A stretch of DNA of 64,000 nt from Snodgrassella gandavensis. Its GTDB lineage: Bacteria > Pseudomonadota > Gammaproteobacteria > Burkholderiales > Neisseriaceae. The notes beneath the pieces were generated by a model that did no database searches, had not been told where the DNA came from, and saw only the letters and a list, made by a program, of their open reading frames with translations. Position numbers and translations under genes: made by a program. Below are positions 1 through 8,014 of this stretch, piece by piece (the first letter of the stretch is position 1; each line of letters opens with the position of its first letter). The stretch spans positions 1 through 64,000 of the forward strand of contig NZ_CAJZCE010000004.1 in NCBI RefSeq assembly GCF_914768025.1, read 5' to 3'.

Positions 1-149
1 TAAGCGTGAAACTCGCCTGAAGATGAGACTTCCCTAGGGATTTAATCCCTCTAAAGAGACGTTCGAGACCAGGACGTTGATAGGTCGGGTGTGGAAGAGT
101 GGTAACACTTGTAGCTAACCGATACTAATTGCTCGTGAGGCTTGACTCT
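1..149 (+). rRNA. rrl: 23S rRNA, 3' end (partial)
   Basis: The window opens inside the 3' end of 23S rRNA. The stretch ending in GTGAGGCTTGACTCTA is the typical Neisseriaceae 23S terminus, and a 5S gene follows about 105 bases later on the same strand. The 5' part lies outside the window. The exact 3' end is uncertain by a few bases. The 23S-5S spacer (about 150-256) contains no tRNA. Confidence 0.93.
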
Positions 150-256
150 ATCATTTGAAGGACTTCGTGCATGAGGGCATGTACAGAAGAGATGATAAAA
201 GCTTACTGATGAATACACATCACCAAGATTAAGGCTTTCTGATTTGACAGTTTAAT

Positions 257-371
257 GTCTGGCGGCCATAGCGGGTTGGTCCCACGCCTTCCCATCCCGA
301 ACAGGACCGTGAAACGACCTAGCGCCGATGATAGTATGGATACCCATGTGAAAGTAGGACACCGCCAGACG
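257..371 (+). rRNA. rrf: 5S rRNA
   Basis: The sequence runs from TGTCTGGCGGCCATAGCGGG to CACCGCCAGACG. The two ends pair to form helix I (CTGGCGG with CCGCCAG), and the interior CCCATCCCGAACAGG and CCGATGATAGTA blocks are classic 5S loops. Length is about 115 nt. An open reading frame on the opposite strand overlaps this gene and is not real. Confidence 0.95.
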
Positions 372-386
372 CCCCATAAGAGAAGA

Positions 387-413
387 ACCCGGTTGAGAGA
401 TCAGCCGGGTTTC
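387..413 (+). terminator. rRNA operon terminator
   Basis: The arms AACCCGG and CCGGGTT flank a short loop and are followed by TTCTT. The hairpin sits 15 bases past the 5S gene, so it is the expected intrinsic terminator of the rRNA operon. Confidence 0.85.
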
Positions 414-472
414 TTGCGTTGTGGCAAGTAGGGGTAGGAGGCAATGATTATAGATGCCTGCTAGCCAAACAT

Positions 473-500
473 AACAGCAGCCTTGGTGCTGCTGTTTGTA
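473..500 (+). terminator. second hairpin behind the rRNA operon
   Basis: A perfect 8-bp inverted repeat, AACAGCAG / CTGCTGTT, is followed by TGTATTTG. It may act as a backup terminator for rRNA transcription. The T-run is weak, so the role is inferred from position. Confidence 0.45.
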
Positions 501-519
501 TTTGAGACCTACAACTAAA

Positions 520-784
520 ATTGTAAATGTAAATATCCCTAGTTCCTTTAAGCGTTTGATATCATAGGTTTCCATACCACCATATTTATCCCGCCATTTA
601 TAAAAAATTGAATTACCGATGCCATATTTACGGCAGAGTTCTTTGACCGGGATACCAGACTTGAGTTTCTTTTAAAATAGCTACGATTTGATGTTCAGTC
701 ATCTTGTTTATGATTAAATCCTCTGTGGGTTAATGAAGAGAATTTTTTACTTTGAGGTTGTACTATTTTAGGGGATAGTTACAT
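520..784 (-). mobile_element. IS3-family remnant (OrfA start and terminal end)
   Basis: Read on the minus strand, the segment starts MTEHQIVAILKE and continues through a frameshift to TLPYGIGNSIFYKWRDKYGG and METYDIKRLKELG, which is the helix-turn-helix OrfA of IS3-type transposases. The element breaks off after about 60 codons and OrfB is absent. The outer end reads (minus strand) ATGTAACTATCCCCTAAAAT, an IS3-like terminal repeat starting TGTAAC. A second, differently decayed copy of the same end lies at 52560-52914. It is inactive and was probably left when DNA was inserted downstream of the rRNA operon. Confidence 0.7.
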
Positions 785-821
785 ATTAGTCCCTATGAAT
801 ATGATTAAATATGTTTAATAG

Positions 822-1964
822 TTATGAACTAATCAAATAACTCACCTTATTTGCTTCCGTTGGCATTGGAACTTCCCATTTATTTAATAATCGCTGAATG
901 GTTTTGTTTGGCAATGTAGTATCTCGCGCCGAATTACGGCGATACAACTCTTTTTCTGCTTGTTCCAGATAGACGATTTCCACATTCGCATGATAAGCAT
1001 AAAGCAAGTCAAGCGCTTTTTGACGCATCTCCTGCGATAAATGGGTTGCATTCCAAATAAAAGGTTGTTTTTCTCTTAACCATTGTTTGACCTTTGCTAG
1101 CACAAATTGCATAACAAGTCTCTCGTTTTTGCCATGCTTTAATTTTAGCTCAGATCTGGCATCATCATAGGAAGCAACAGCCCAAGTTGGGTAATGCTTT
1201 CTGATCCAACTATTTTTACCCGAGGCTGGTAAACCAGAGAGCATAATTACGTTAGAACCTTCTTGCGGAAATAATGAATAATCAGGTAATACATTACTGC
1301 CTCGAAAATATTGTACTCGAGTATAATCATCAACAAATTGGCGAGGGTGATGTAAACATCCCTCTTCAAGCGCTAGTTGCTTAAATAATTCGACTTCATC
1401 GAGTGCTCTTTTTTTATCAGCACAAATGCGACCCTTCATATCCGCTTTTGCTTGCAGACATAACATCCAAATAGGCAATTGCCATGATAAACGATGAATT
1501 AAATATTCAGGCGATCTATTTCTATGCGTATCACTTAATGCAAAAAAAGGCACTTGATGTACGCTAATGATTCGGCAGATTTGCTCGCGTAAATCAAATG
1601 GTACACCCATTCGCCATAATAAAATGCGACTACGAATCTCTCCTTTTTTGGAGTGCCTTGGTTGCGTAATTTTACCTGTATTTTCATCAATAACCGTGGT
1701 TTCAGGCTTAGCGATATCATGTAACAAAGCCGTCATAAATAATACAAACTGCTCATCTTGTGTTGCGTTGGTAAACTCTTCTTCCGCTAATAATGCACGC
1801 ACTACCATTTGCGTATGAACCCAAACGTTACCCTCGCCATGGTGTGAGGGATCTTGTGGAGTGATGATTAAGTCATTCAACTCAGGAATACACGTTAACC
1901 ATGGGCTAAAATCATCGGTTGCCAAAGTACTCGCTATTTGTTTTTTTAATGATTGGTAATTCAT
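822..1964 (-). CDS. HD-domain phosphoesterase fused to 5'-OH polynucleotide kinase (RNA end-healing enzyme)
   Basis: 380 aa. The N-terminal half is an HD metal-dependent phosphohydrolase domain: H50, the HD pair at 82-83, H104, H136 and D174 are all visible. From about residue 236 there is a P-loop kinase: GLPASGKN at 244-251, SYDDAR at 266-270 (general-acid/base Asp and substrate Arg of polynucleotide kinases), NATHLS at 305-310, and an arginine-rich lid around 342-348. This is the HD-Pnk layout, known from Runella as an enzyme that removes 2',3'-phosphates and phosphorylates 5'-OH ends. The residue after the P-loop lysine is Asn251 where Ser/Thr is usual. The start codon overlaps the ligase stop by one base (TAATG), so the two are translationally coupled. 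AT-rich compared with host genes, suggesting acquisition. Function is inferred from domain order and partner. Confidence 0.83.
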   Translation of the reverse strand: MNYQSLKKQIASTLATDDFSPWLTCIPELNDLIITPQDPSHHGEGNVWVHTQMVVRALLAEEEFTNATQDEQFVLFMTALLHDIAKPETTVIDENTGKITQPRHSKKGEIRSRILLWRMGVPFDLREQICRIISVHQVPFFALSDTHRNRSPEYLIHRLSWQLPIWMLCLQAKADMKGRICADKKRALDEVELFKQLALEEGCLHHPRQFVDDYTRVQYFRGSNVLPDYSLFPQEGSNVIMLSGLPASGKNSWIRKHYPTWAVASYDDARSELKLKHGKNERLVMQFVLAKVKQWLREKQPFIWNATHLSQEMRQKALDLLYAYHANVEIVYLEQAEKELYRRNSARDTTLPNKTIQRLLNKWEVPMPTEANKVSYLISS

Positions 1965-2824
1965 TATTTACCTCCATTTAGGCATCGATTATTCCAATTC
2001 ACCGTTAATTGTGGACTATATAGCTCAGCATTTTGAGCCAATTGATTTGGAATAAAAGGCTGTTCACTATGGTGCTGACCTGCATCTAAAATCGCCTGAA
2101 CAAAATCTTGCCTAACCCATTTTAAGCGATCAATCGTTTGCTCTTCTGATTCGATTTTAAGATATAACCCTTCCATCAAATCAGAATCATCACATTGTTG
2201 CCAGGCTTTACCTAGATCAAGTTTTTCACGCGCTACCATCTTTTCAAAACAAGCACGCCAATTGGCGGTTTTAGCTAAAGAGGGGGTAATTAGTGCTAAT
2301 AAATCGCTTAATTTAGTAGGAGCAACTCCAGCAAACAACACAGGTACCGATAAAATAGGACCGCCAGCTAATAACTGATGTCGCTTTAACGTCGATAAAA
2401 AACAGTTTTGTTGCCTATCCCAAATATCAAATTCACAAAAATAATGAGGCAATGCATCATAAAAAATAGCATGTTTTTTATGTAACCATTCGCCATAAAG
2501 GATATAACGATCTTCTAGCCGCTCAAGCAACCAATTTTCGTGTACGCAAGCCCAATATTTTAATAGGTTAAATTGCCGCTCCCTAGCGCCACCCATCAAA
2601 TAATGCCCTCGGGATTGAAGCAATAACTCACCGCTTGCTGAAAAACTAATTGCACAGTTTGCACCATCAAGTTTTTCTTCAACAACAATATATTGACCAG
2701 TTAATTGTTTATAAGGACGTTGTCCATGTTCACTATCACCAAATTGTAGTCGTGATCCTTCTAAATGAGGTGTTCGTGGATATTTAATTAATTCTAAATT
2801 TTGAATGCAATATTCCATTGTCAT
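1964..2824 (-). CDS. ATP-dependent RNA ligase family protein
   Basis: 286 aa with the full nucleotidyltransferase motif set in order: motif I EKLDGAN (50-56, adenylated Lys51), motif Ia around LLLQSRGHYL (67-76), motif III YILYGEWL (107-114), motif IIIa HYFCEFDIWD (127-136), motif IV MEGLYLKIES (217-226) and motif V RLKWVRQDF (233-241). Length and motif spacing fit the RNA_ligase (PF09414-like) group, with no long extra domains. GGAG lies 9 bases before the ATG. It is the first gene of a two-gene operon with the HD-kinase, so the pair would heal and seal cleaved RNA (2',3'-cyclic phosphate and 5'-OH ends, as left by tRNA-cutting toxins). The natural substrate cannot be read from sequence. Confidence 0.83.
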   Translation of the reverse strand: MTMEYCIQNLELIKYPRTPHLEGSRLQFGDSEHGQRPYKQLTGQYIVVEEKLDGANCAISFSASGELLLQSRGHYLMGGARERQFNLLKYWACVHENWLLERLEDRYILYGEWLHKKHAIFYDALPHYFCEFDIWDRQQNCFLSTLKRHQLLAGGPILSVPVLFAGVAPTKLSDLLALITPSLAKTANWRACFEKMVAREKLDLGKAWQQCDDSDLMEGLYLKIESEEQTIDRLKWVRQDFVQAILDAGQHHSEQPFIPNQLAQNAELYSPQLTVNWNNRCLNGGK

Positions 2825-3321
2825 AATATTTTCTCCAAAAATAAGGGAAAACCGACAAGGAAAATCTATAAATTGATTTGCAATGAAGAAGCTTAGAAAA
2901 AGCTAAGAAAAAGACAATATGATAGAAATACTATGTCGGCATTAAGATAAAATGTGAACTACAGGCATTTTGCAACCTCGTTATAATGAAGTTATTTGAT
3001 TAAAAAAACGGCGCTATTATCAAGAGTTGCTGATTTATTGTCAAGTTTAATGATAATAAATGCTGAGTTATGTTAAAAGGTAATGATAAATTATTGTTAT
3101 TCAAAAATAAAAAAATCAATAAAATTAATGTGTTATATTATGTATTTTGGAGTGGTGATTAACACATCAAACAAATTTTTGGACTAGGCTACGTTTAGTC
3201 AAGTGGAAATCATAGCTAATGTGTAAAGACCGAACCGCAGTAAATAAAAAATTCAGGAAAATTTATAACATTGTCGTATTAATTCTTCGCGTTATTTACT
3301 GTAATTTGAGAAATTGCAGTA
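2825..3321. other. AT-rich intergenic region upstream of the RNA-repair operon
   Basis: No credible ORF. The promoter of the minus-strand ligase/HD-kinase operon must lie in the first part (2830-3000). No divergent RtcR-type activator or other regulator gene is present. The right part leads into the IS481-type remnant. Confidence 0.5.
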
Positions 3322-3860
3322 ATGAATATACATAAAAAAACAAAGTTAATTCCTTATCACTGACAAGAGATATGGCGCTTATATCATAAAGAAAAAATAA
3401 CCGTCACTGCTTTGGCTAAACGCTTTATGCTCTGTCATCCAATTATTTATAATGGGCTGAAGAAAGTCCGCTTGAAATTTTTTGTTTCTTTAATCAGTAA
3501 AAATGAACTTTATAAAACTATCTGTTATGGTACTAAACGTCTGGTTAATGTTGAAGTCCATTGAAGATAAATTAAGACGGCAAGCTATACACTATAATAA
3601 AACCTATCTAAGTGAAATGTTGCATGTCGACACCAAGCGTTTACCTTTACTTAAAAATGAAACAAAATACTAGAGAATATTTATTTGTCGGCATTGATGG
3701 TTTATCACGTGAGCTCTATGTGGGCATTTACTCGACAAATCTTAATTTAGCTAAGTGCAGTTTTTACAAAATGATGTGTTAGCCTAATGTCATTATAATA
3801 TTGAATGTGTCTATTTTAATAATGAACGTGAATTGGAATGGCAACACATATTCAAATAAT
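3322..3860 (+). pseudogene. decayed IS481-type transposase
   Basis: Starting at ATG 3322 the translation gives MNIHKKTKLIPYH, a stop, then EIWRLYHKEKITVTALAKRF and GTKRLVNVE. After a frameshift it continues as IEDKLRRQAIHYNKTYLSEM, LHVDTKRLPLLKNETK and REYLFVGIDGLSRELYVGIY. These are the helix-turn-helix and the DTKRLP...DxxSR core of IS481-family integrases. At least two stops and two frameshifts are visible and the C-terminal Glu of the DDE triad is missing. The element is dead and marks the right side of the accessory block behind the rRNA operon. Confidence 0.75.
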
Positions 3861-4106
3861 AAAATTAAGGGGTAGCTATACTGAAGTTGTTTTTTTATTT
3901 TAGTACTTATTAATTTGAATAGTGCCATTGTTTTTTTTCTAGTAATTAATCTGAATATAAATAACTTTAAATATTTTGATTTTTTAATTGCTTATGTTAA
4001 ATATGAAATTTTTAAGATCAGGTATTAAATTATTTTATTTTGTCAATATTAATGCTGTTTGGTAAGCTATGATTTTTCTTTAAACTAAATGTGTAAAGGG
4101 ATGTTT

Positions 4107-5294
4107 ATGAAAGATGTGAGAGAGCTGGTTGAGGCTGAGTTAGGTACTTTTGTTCAATTGCGACATGATATTCATCAACACCCTGAATTGGCTTTTGCTG
4201 AGAATCGAACCAGTGATTTGGTTGCTGGTTTGTTGGAGCAATGGGGTTATACGGTTGAGCGGGGCATTGGTGGTACTGGTCTGGTTGCTCAACTTCGTGT
4301 TGGTAATGGTTCAAAGTGTATTGGTATTCGAGCCGATATGGATGCGTTGCCGATCTCTGAGGAAAGCGGTGTTGCTCACACTAGCAAGCATGCGGGCAAG
4401 ATGCATGCCTGTGGTCACGATGGGCATACTACTATGTTGTTGGCCGCAGCCAAGGTATTGGCGGGCAGAAAGTCGTTTAATGGTACGCTGAATTTGATTT
4501 TTCAGCCGGCAGAAGAGTATGGCAAATCCGGTAGTGGTGCGATGCGGATGATTGCTGATGGTCTGTTTGAGAAATATCCGTGTGATGCGGTATATGGGAT
4601 GCATAATATGCCGGGTTATCCACAAGGGCAATTGCATTTTTATGCTGGATGGATGATGGCTTCTTCTGATGTGGTAACAATTACGCTTAAAGGGGTAGGT
4701 GGCCACGGTGCGAAGCCGCATAATACGCACGATCCGATTGTGGCTGCTTCTTCTATTGTGATGGCCTTGCAGACGATTGTGTCACGTAATGTGAATCCAC
4801 TGGATTCTGCTGTGGTGACTGTGGGTATGTTTCATGCCGGTGTGGCTAATAATGTGATTCCGGAACAAGCCGAATTAAAGCTGACCGTGCGTTGTTTTAA
4901 ACCAGAAGTACGCAAGTTATTACAAGAGCGTATTGTGGCGATAGTACAGGCTCAGGCACAAAGTTTTAATGTGGTGGCTGAGGTGGATTATCAGCATGGC
5001 TATGCTCCTGTATTTAATACTACTAAGGAAACGCAGTTTGCGCGTCAGATAGCACGCGAGGTGGTGGCTGAGGAGAATATTGTCGACCAGACTGAACCAA
5101 TGGCCGGCAGTGAAGATTTTGCATTTATGCTGGAAAAATGCCCGGGAAGCTATTTGTTTATTGGTAATGGTTTAAAGGAAGTGGATGCTGCTTCTGGTTT
5201 TGATTTGCATAATCCTTATTATGATTTTAATGATAAGAATATTGCCATTGGTGCGACTTACTGGGTAGCGCTGGCAGAACGTTTCCTGCAATAA
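4107..5294 (+). CDS. M20-family amidohydrolase (hippurate/N-acyl-amino-acid hydrolase type)
   Basis: 395 aa from ATG 4107. An AAGGG Shine-Dalgarno lies 6 bases upstream; an in-frame ATG at 4089 lacks one. The metal site is visible: HACGHDGHTT (100-109, Cys102 and His104), QPAEEYG near 136 with the catalytic Glu pair, MHNMPG, and a late LHNPYYDFND block. The central GGHGAKPH segment belongs to the dimerisation domain. The family hydrolyses N-acylated or N-benzoylated amino acids in the cytoplasm. It precedes an MHS transporter by 40 bases, so the two probably form an uptake-and-hydrolysis unit. The acyl substrate is unknown. Confidence 0.88.
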   Translation: MKDVRELVEAELGTFVQLRHDIHQHPELAFAENRTSDLVAGLLEQWGYTVERGIGGTGLVAQLRVGNGSKCIGIRADMDALPISEESGVAHTSKHAGKMHACGHDGHTTMLLAAAKVLAGRKSFNGTLNLIFQPAEEYGKSGSGAMRMIADGLFEKYPCDAVYGMHNMPGYPQGQLHFYAGWMMASSDVVTITLKGVGGHGAKPHNTHDPIVAASSIVMALQTIVSRNVNPLDSAVVTVGMFHAGVANNVIPEQAELKLTVRCFKPEVRKLLQERIVAIVQAQAQSFNVVAEVDYQHGYAPVFNTTKETQFARQIAREVVAEENIVDQTEPMAGSEDFAFMLEKCPGSYLFIGNGLKEVDAASGFDLHNPYYDFNDKNIAIGATYWVALAERFLQ

Positions 5295-5334
5295 ATCCGA
5301 TTGTGAATTTTTATAGAATAAAGGGAGTATTGAT

Positions 5335-6615
5335 ATGAGTACGGGACAAGTGGCGGTTGAACACAACAAACCACCGGCGAAGTCGATTGCGGCAGCGGTG
5401 GCTGGGAATGCACTGGAATTTTACGATTTTATTATTTATTCGTTTTTTGCAGTGCATATTGGTGAATCATTTTTCCCCGCAAATGATGGATACATAAGTT
5501 TGCTGTCTGCACTAGCTGTGTATGGAGTGGGGTTTTTTACGCGGCCGTTGGGTGGTGTACTTATTGGTGCTTATGCAGATAAAAAGGGACGTCGGGCAGC
5601 AATGATGCTGACGGTGGCATTGATAACCTTAGGTACGCTTGGGTTAGCGGCTACGCCCAGTTATGAAAAGATTGGGATTGCTGCGCCGATTATTGTGGTT
5701 ATTGCGCGCATGATTCAGGGGCTAGCTTTGGGCGGTGAGGTTGGTCCGGCTTCTGCGATGCTGATTGAATCTGCGCCGCCAAATAAACGTGCATTTTATG
5801 CCAGTTGGCAGATGGCCAGTCAGGGGCTTGCGGTAATGGTTGCCGGTTTGATTGGTTATGCTGTTTCCAGTACTTTGACGCGAGAAGAGCTGGGTGCGTG
5901 GGGCTGGCGCATACCTTTTCTGGTGAGTCTGGCTCTGATTCCGATTGCTCTGTATATTCGCCGCGCTTTGCCGGAAACTCTGGAAGAGCCAACATATCAC
6001 AATGATACTGAGATGCTAACGATAATATTCACCCGCTATAGAAAAGAGGTAATATTGGGCATCATGGTGTTGATGGCAACTGCTATTACTGCTCAGGTAG
6101 GCAATTATATGACTACTTTTGCTATCAATACGCTGAATTTTAACCCAAAGATTGCACAAATCTGTACTATTTCAGGTGGGTTGATGATGTTTCTGTTTTC
6201 TTTGCTGGCGGGACTTCTGGCTGATAAATATGGCCGTAAAAGCATTATGTTATGGCCACGTGTGGCTTTGATGTTGCTGATTGTGCCAATGTTGTATTTG
6301 CTGGTGAAAACGGAAAGTGTGGCAATGCTGTTAGTGGTGACGATGATGGTAACGTTGTTAACTGGTATGACTGGTGCCAGTAGTCTGGTAGCGATTCCGG
6401 AAATGATGCCGATTGCACTGCGCGCCACCGGGGTATCAATTGTTTATGCTATTGGTGTTACGTTGTTTGGCGGTACAGCACAGTTTATATTTGCTTGGTT
6501 GATTAAGCATTTCGGTGCGTTATCATTGGCTTATTATATAGTTGGTACCAGTGTATTATCTATTATCGCGATTTTGATGATGCCGGAAACGCGTCATGTT
6601 AATGTTAAAGATTAA
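5335..6615 (+). CDS. MFS transporter of the metabolite:H+ symporter (MHS) type
   Basis: 426 aa, about 12 membrane segments. The N-terminus carries the MHS signature (GNALEFYDFIIYSFFAVHIG) and the loop 2-3 motif GAYADKKGRRAAM, with a second copy at GLLADKYGRKS. The family imports organic acids such as citrate, ketoglutarate or proline/betaine with protons. It starts 40 bases after the M20 hydrolase, and GGGAG precedes the ATG. Residues from about 134 onward are duplicated in the decayed copy at 7503-10434. A strong bidirectional terminator follows. Substrate not predictable. Confidence 0.88.
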   Translation: MSTGQVAVEHNKPPAKSIAAAVAGNALEFYDFIIYSFFAVHIGESFFPANDGYISLLSALAVYGVGFFTRPLGGVLIGAYADKKGRRAAMMLTVALITLGTLGLAATPSYEKIGIAAPIIVVIARMIQGLALGGEVGPASAMLIESAPPNKRAFYASWQMASQGLAVMVAGLIGYAVSSTLTREELGAWGWRIPFLVSLALIPIALYIRRALPETLEEPTYHNDTEMLTIIFTRYRKEVILGIMVLMATAITAQVGNYMTTFAINTLNFNPKIAQICTISGGLMMFLFSLLAGLLADKYGRKSIMLWPRVALMLLIVPMLYLLVKTESVAMLLVVTMMVTLLTGMTGASSLVAIPEMMPIALRATGVSIVYAIGVTLFGGTAQFIFAWLIKHFGALSLAYYIVGTSVLSIIAILMMPETRHVNVKD

Positions 6616-6634
6616 ATTGGCTGTAAGCTGATAT

Positions 6635-6665
6635 AAAAAAGCCAGCAGATTTTGCTGGCTTTTTT
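6635..6665. terminator. bidirectional terminator between transporter and transketolase copy
   Basis: AAAAAAGCCAGCA and TGCTGGCTTTTTT form a 13-bp perfect inverted repeat with a tetraloop, giving a T-run on both strands. It serves convergent genes. An identical copy is at 10454-10484. Confidence 0.9.
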
Positions 6666-6675
6666 GTGGCTGGGG

Positions 6676-7502
6676 TTAAATAACGCTTTTAACTACATCG
6701 ACAACTTGATCAACTGTGAAGCCGAATTCCTGAAACAGCTGCTCTGCTGGTGCGGATTCGCCAAAACGGTTGATGCCGATAATAGCACCATCGCTACCAA
6801 CATATTTGTACCATGAATCACTTACGCCGGCTTCTATGGCAATACGCGGTAAACCGGCAGGTAGTACGCTGTCACGATAGGTTTTGTCCTGCTGATCGAA
6901 GATATGGGTATTGGGCATGGATACGACGTGAGTGGCGATACCTTGTTCGGCCAGTTTGGTTTGGGCATTGATGGCCAGCTCAACTTCGGAACCTGTGGCA
7001 ATGAGTACTGCCTGTGCAGATTTTTCGGAGGCTGCTTTCAGGACATAGCCGCCACGGCGGATATTGGCCAATTGCTGGTTATCACGCGGTATAAATGGCA
7101 ATCCCTGACGGCTGAATATGAGACAGCTAGGGTGATTGTCTGCGGCTACAGCATCAGCCCAGGCTACTAGTGATTCGGCGCTGTCGCAAGGACGCCATAC
7201 GCTCATGTTGGGAATCAGGCGCAAGGTAGCGATTTGCTCAACTGGCTGATGTGTTGGGCCGTCTTCGCCTAAGCCGATAGAGTCGTGTGTAAATACAAAT
7301 ATCGGGTTAATTTGCATCAGCGCAGCCATGCGCAGGGCATTGCGTGCATATTCGCTGAACATCAGGAAAGTAGCGCCAAATGGTTTGATACCGCCGTGCA
7401 GGCTCAGGCCGTTCATGATGGCTGCCATACCAAATTCGTGTACGCCATAATGGATGTAGTTGCCACCGCCTGTGGCTGTGACTGCGGTACTGCCTGACCA
7501 GT
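6676..7502 (-). pseudogene. transketolase, 5'-truncated duplicate
   Basis: The frame encodes the C-terminal 275 residues of the transketolase at 10495-12480, from around [16 protein letters not shown] to the stop. By eye, it is identical to the intact gene over about 690 bases and then has three single-base differences in the last 135 bases before the junction. The upstream (right) end is fused to transporter sequence read in the opposite sense, so there is no promoter, start codon or TPP domain. It is a by-product of the tandem duplication. Confidence 0.9.
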
Positions 7503-7938
7503 CGGCGAGGTTGCTCCGACTTCTGCGATGCTGATTGAATTTGCGCCGCCAAATAAACGTGCATTTTATGCCAGTTGGCAGATGTCCAGTCAGGGGCTTG
7601 CGGTAGTGGTTGCCGGTTTGGTTGGTTATGCTGTTTCCAGTAATTTGACGCGAGAAGAGCTGGGAGCGTGGGGCTGGCGCATACCTTTTCTGGTGAGTCT
7701 GGCTCTGATTCCGATTGCTTTGTATATTCGTCGAGCCGTGCCGGAAACTTTGGAAGAACCAACACACCATAGTGGGTCTCAGATGATAGAGGTAATATTT
7801 TCTCGCTACAGCAAAGAGATAGTGTTGGGAGTTATGGTGTTGATGGCAACTGCTATTACCGCTCAGGTAGGCAATTATATGACTACTTTTGCTATCAATA
7901 CGCTGAATTTTGATCTAAAGCTTGTACAATGTACTATA
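7503..7938 (+). pseudogene. second MHS transporter copy, left fragment
   Basis: It encodes the part of the transporter from about residue 134 to 278 ([15 protein letters not shown] to [14 protein letters not shown]). It is clearly diverged from the intact copy, for example [17 protein letters not shown] against [16 protein letters not shown]. It lacks the N-terminal third because of the duplication junction, and is cut at about 7938 (GTACTAT) by the AT-rich insert. The right-hand piece resumes at 10048. Confidence 0.88.
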
Positions 7939-8014
7939 GGAGAATATGATGAGCTATGGCTTTAATGAATAATTCAATTTAACCCCCAAAAAATTTATAA
8001 TATGAGCGAATTAC

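Larger units (their letters stand above)
5733..7502. repeat. tandem duplication, unit 1 (transporter 3' part + transketolase 3' part)
   Basis: This unit runs from codon 134 of the MHS transporter through the shared terminator into the 3' 827 bases of a transketolase gene on the opposite strand. It then joins directly back to transporter sequence. The second unit is 7503-11322. The junction at 7503-7512 (CGGCGAGGTT) matches both parental sites: CGGTGAGGTT at 5733-5742 in the transporter and CGGTGAGGTT at 11322-11331 in the intact transketolase. This is what unequal crossing-over at a 10-base microhomology would leave. Confidence 0.85.

Noticed and set aside
252-575. 107-codon minus-strand ORF across 5S rRNA
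   Set aside because: It overlaps the 5S gene and terminator; only its first dozen codons belong to a dead IS3 OrfA.
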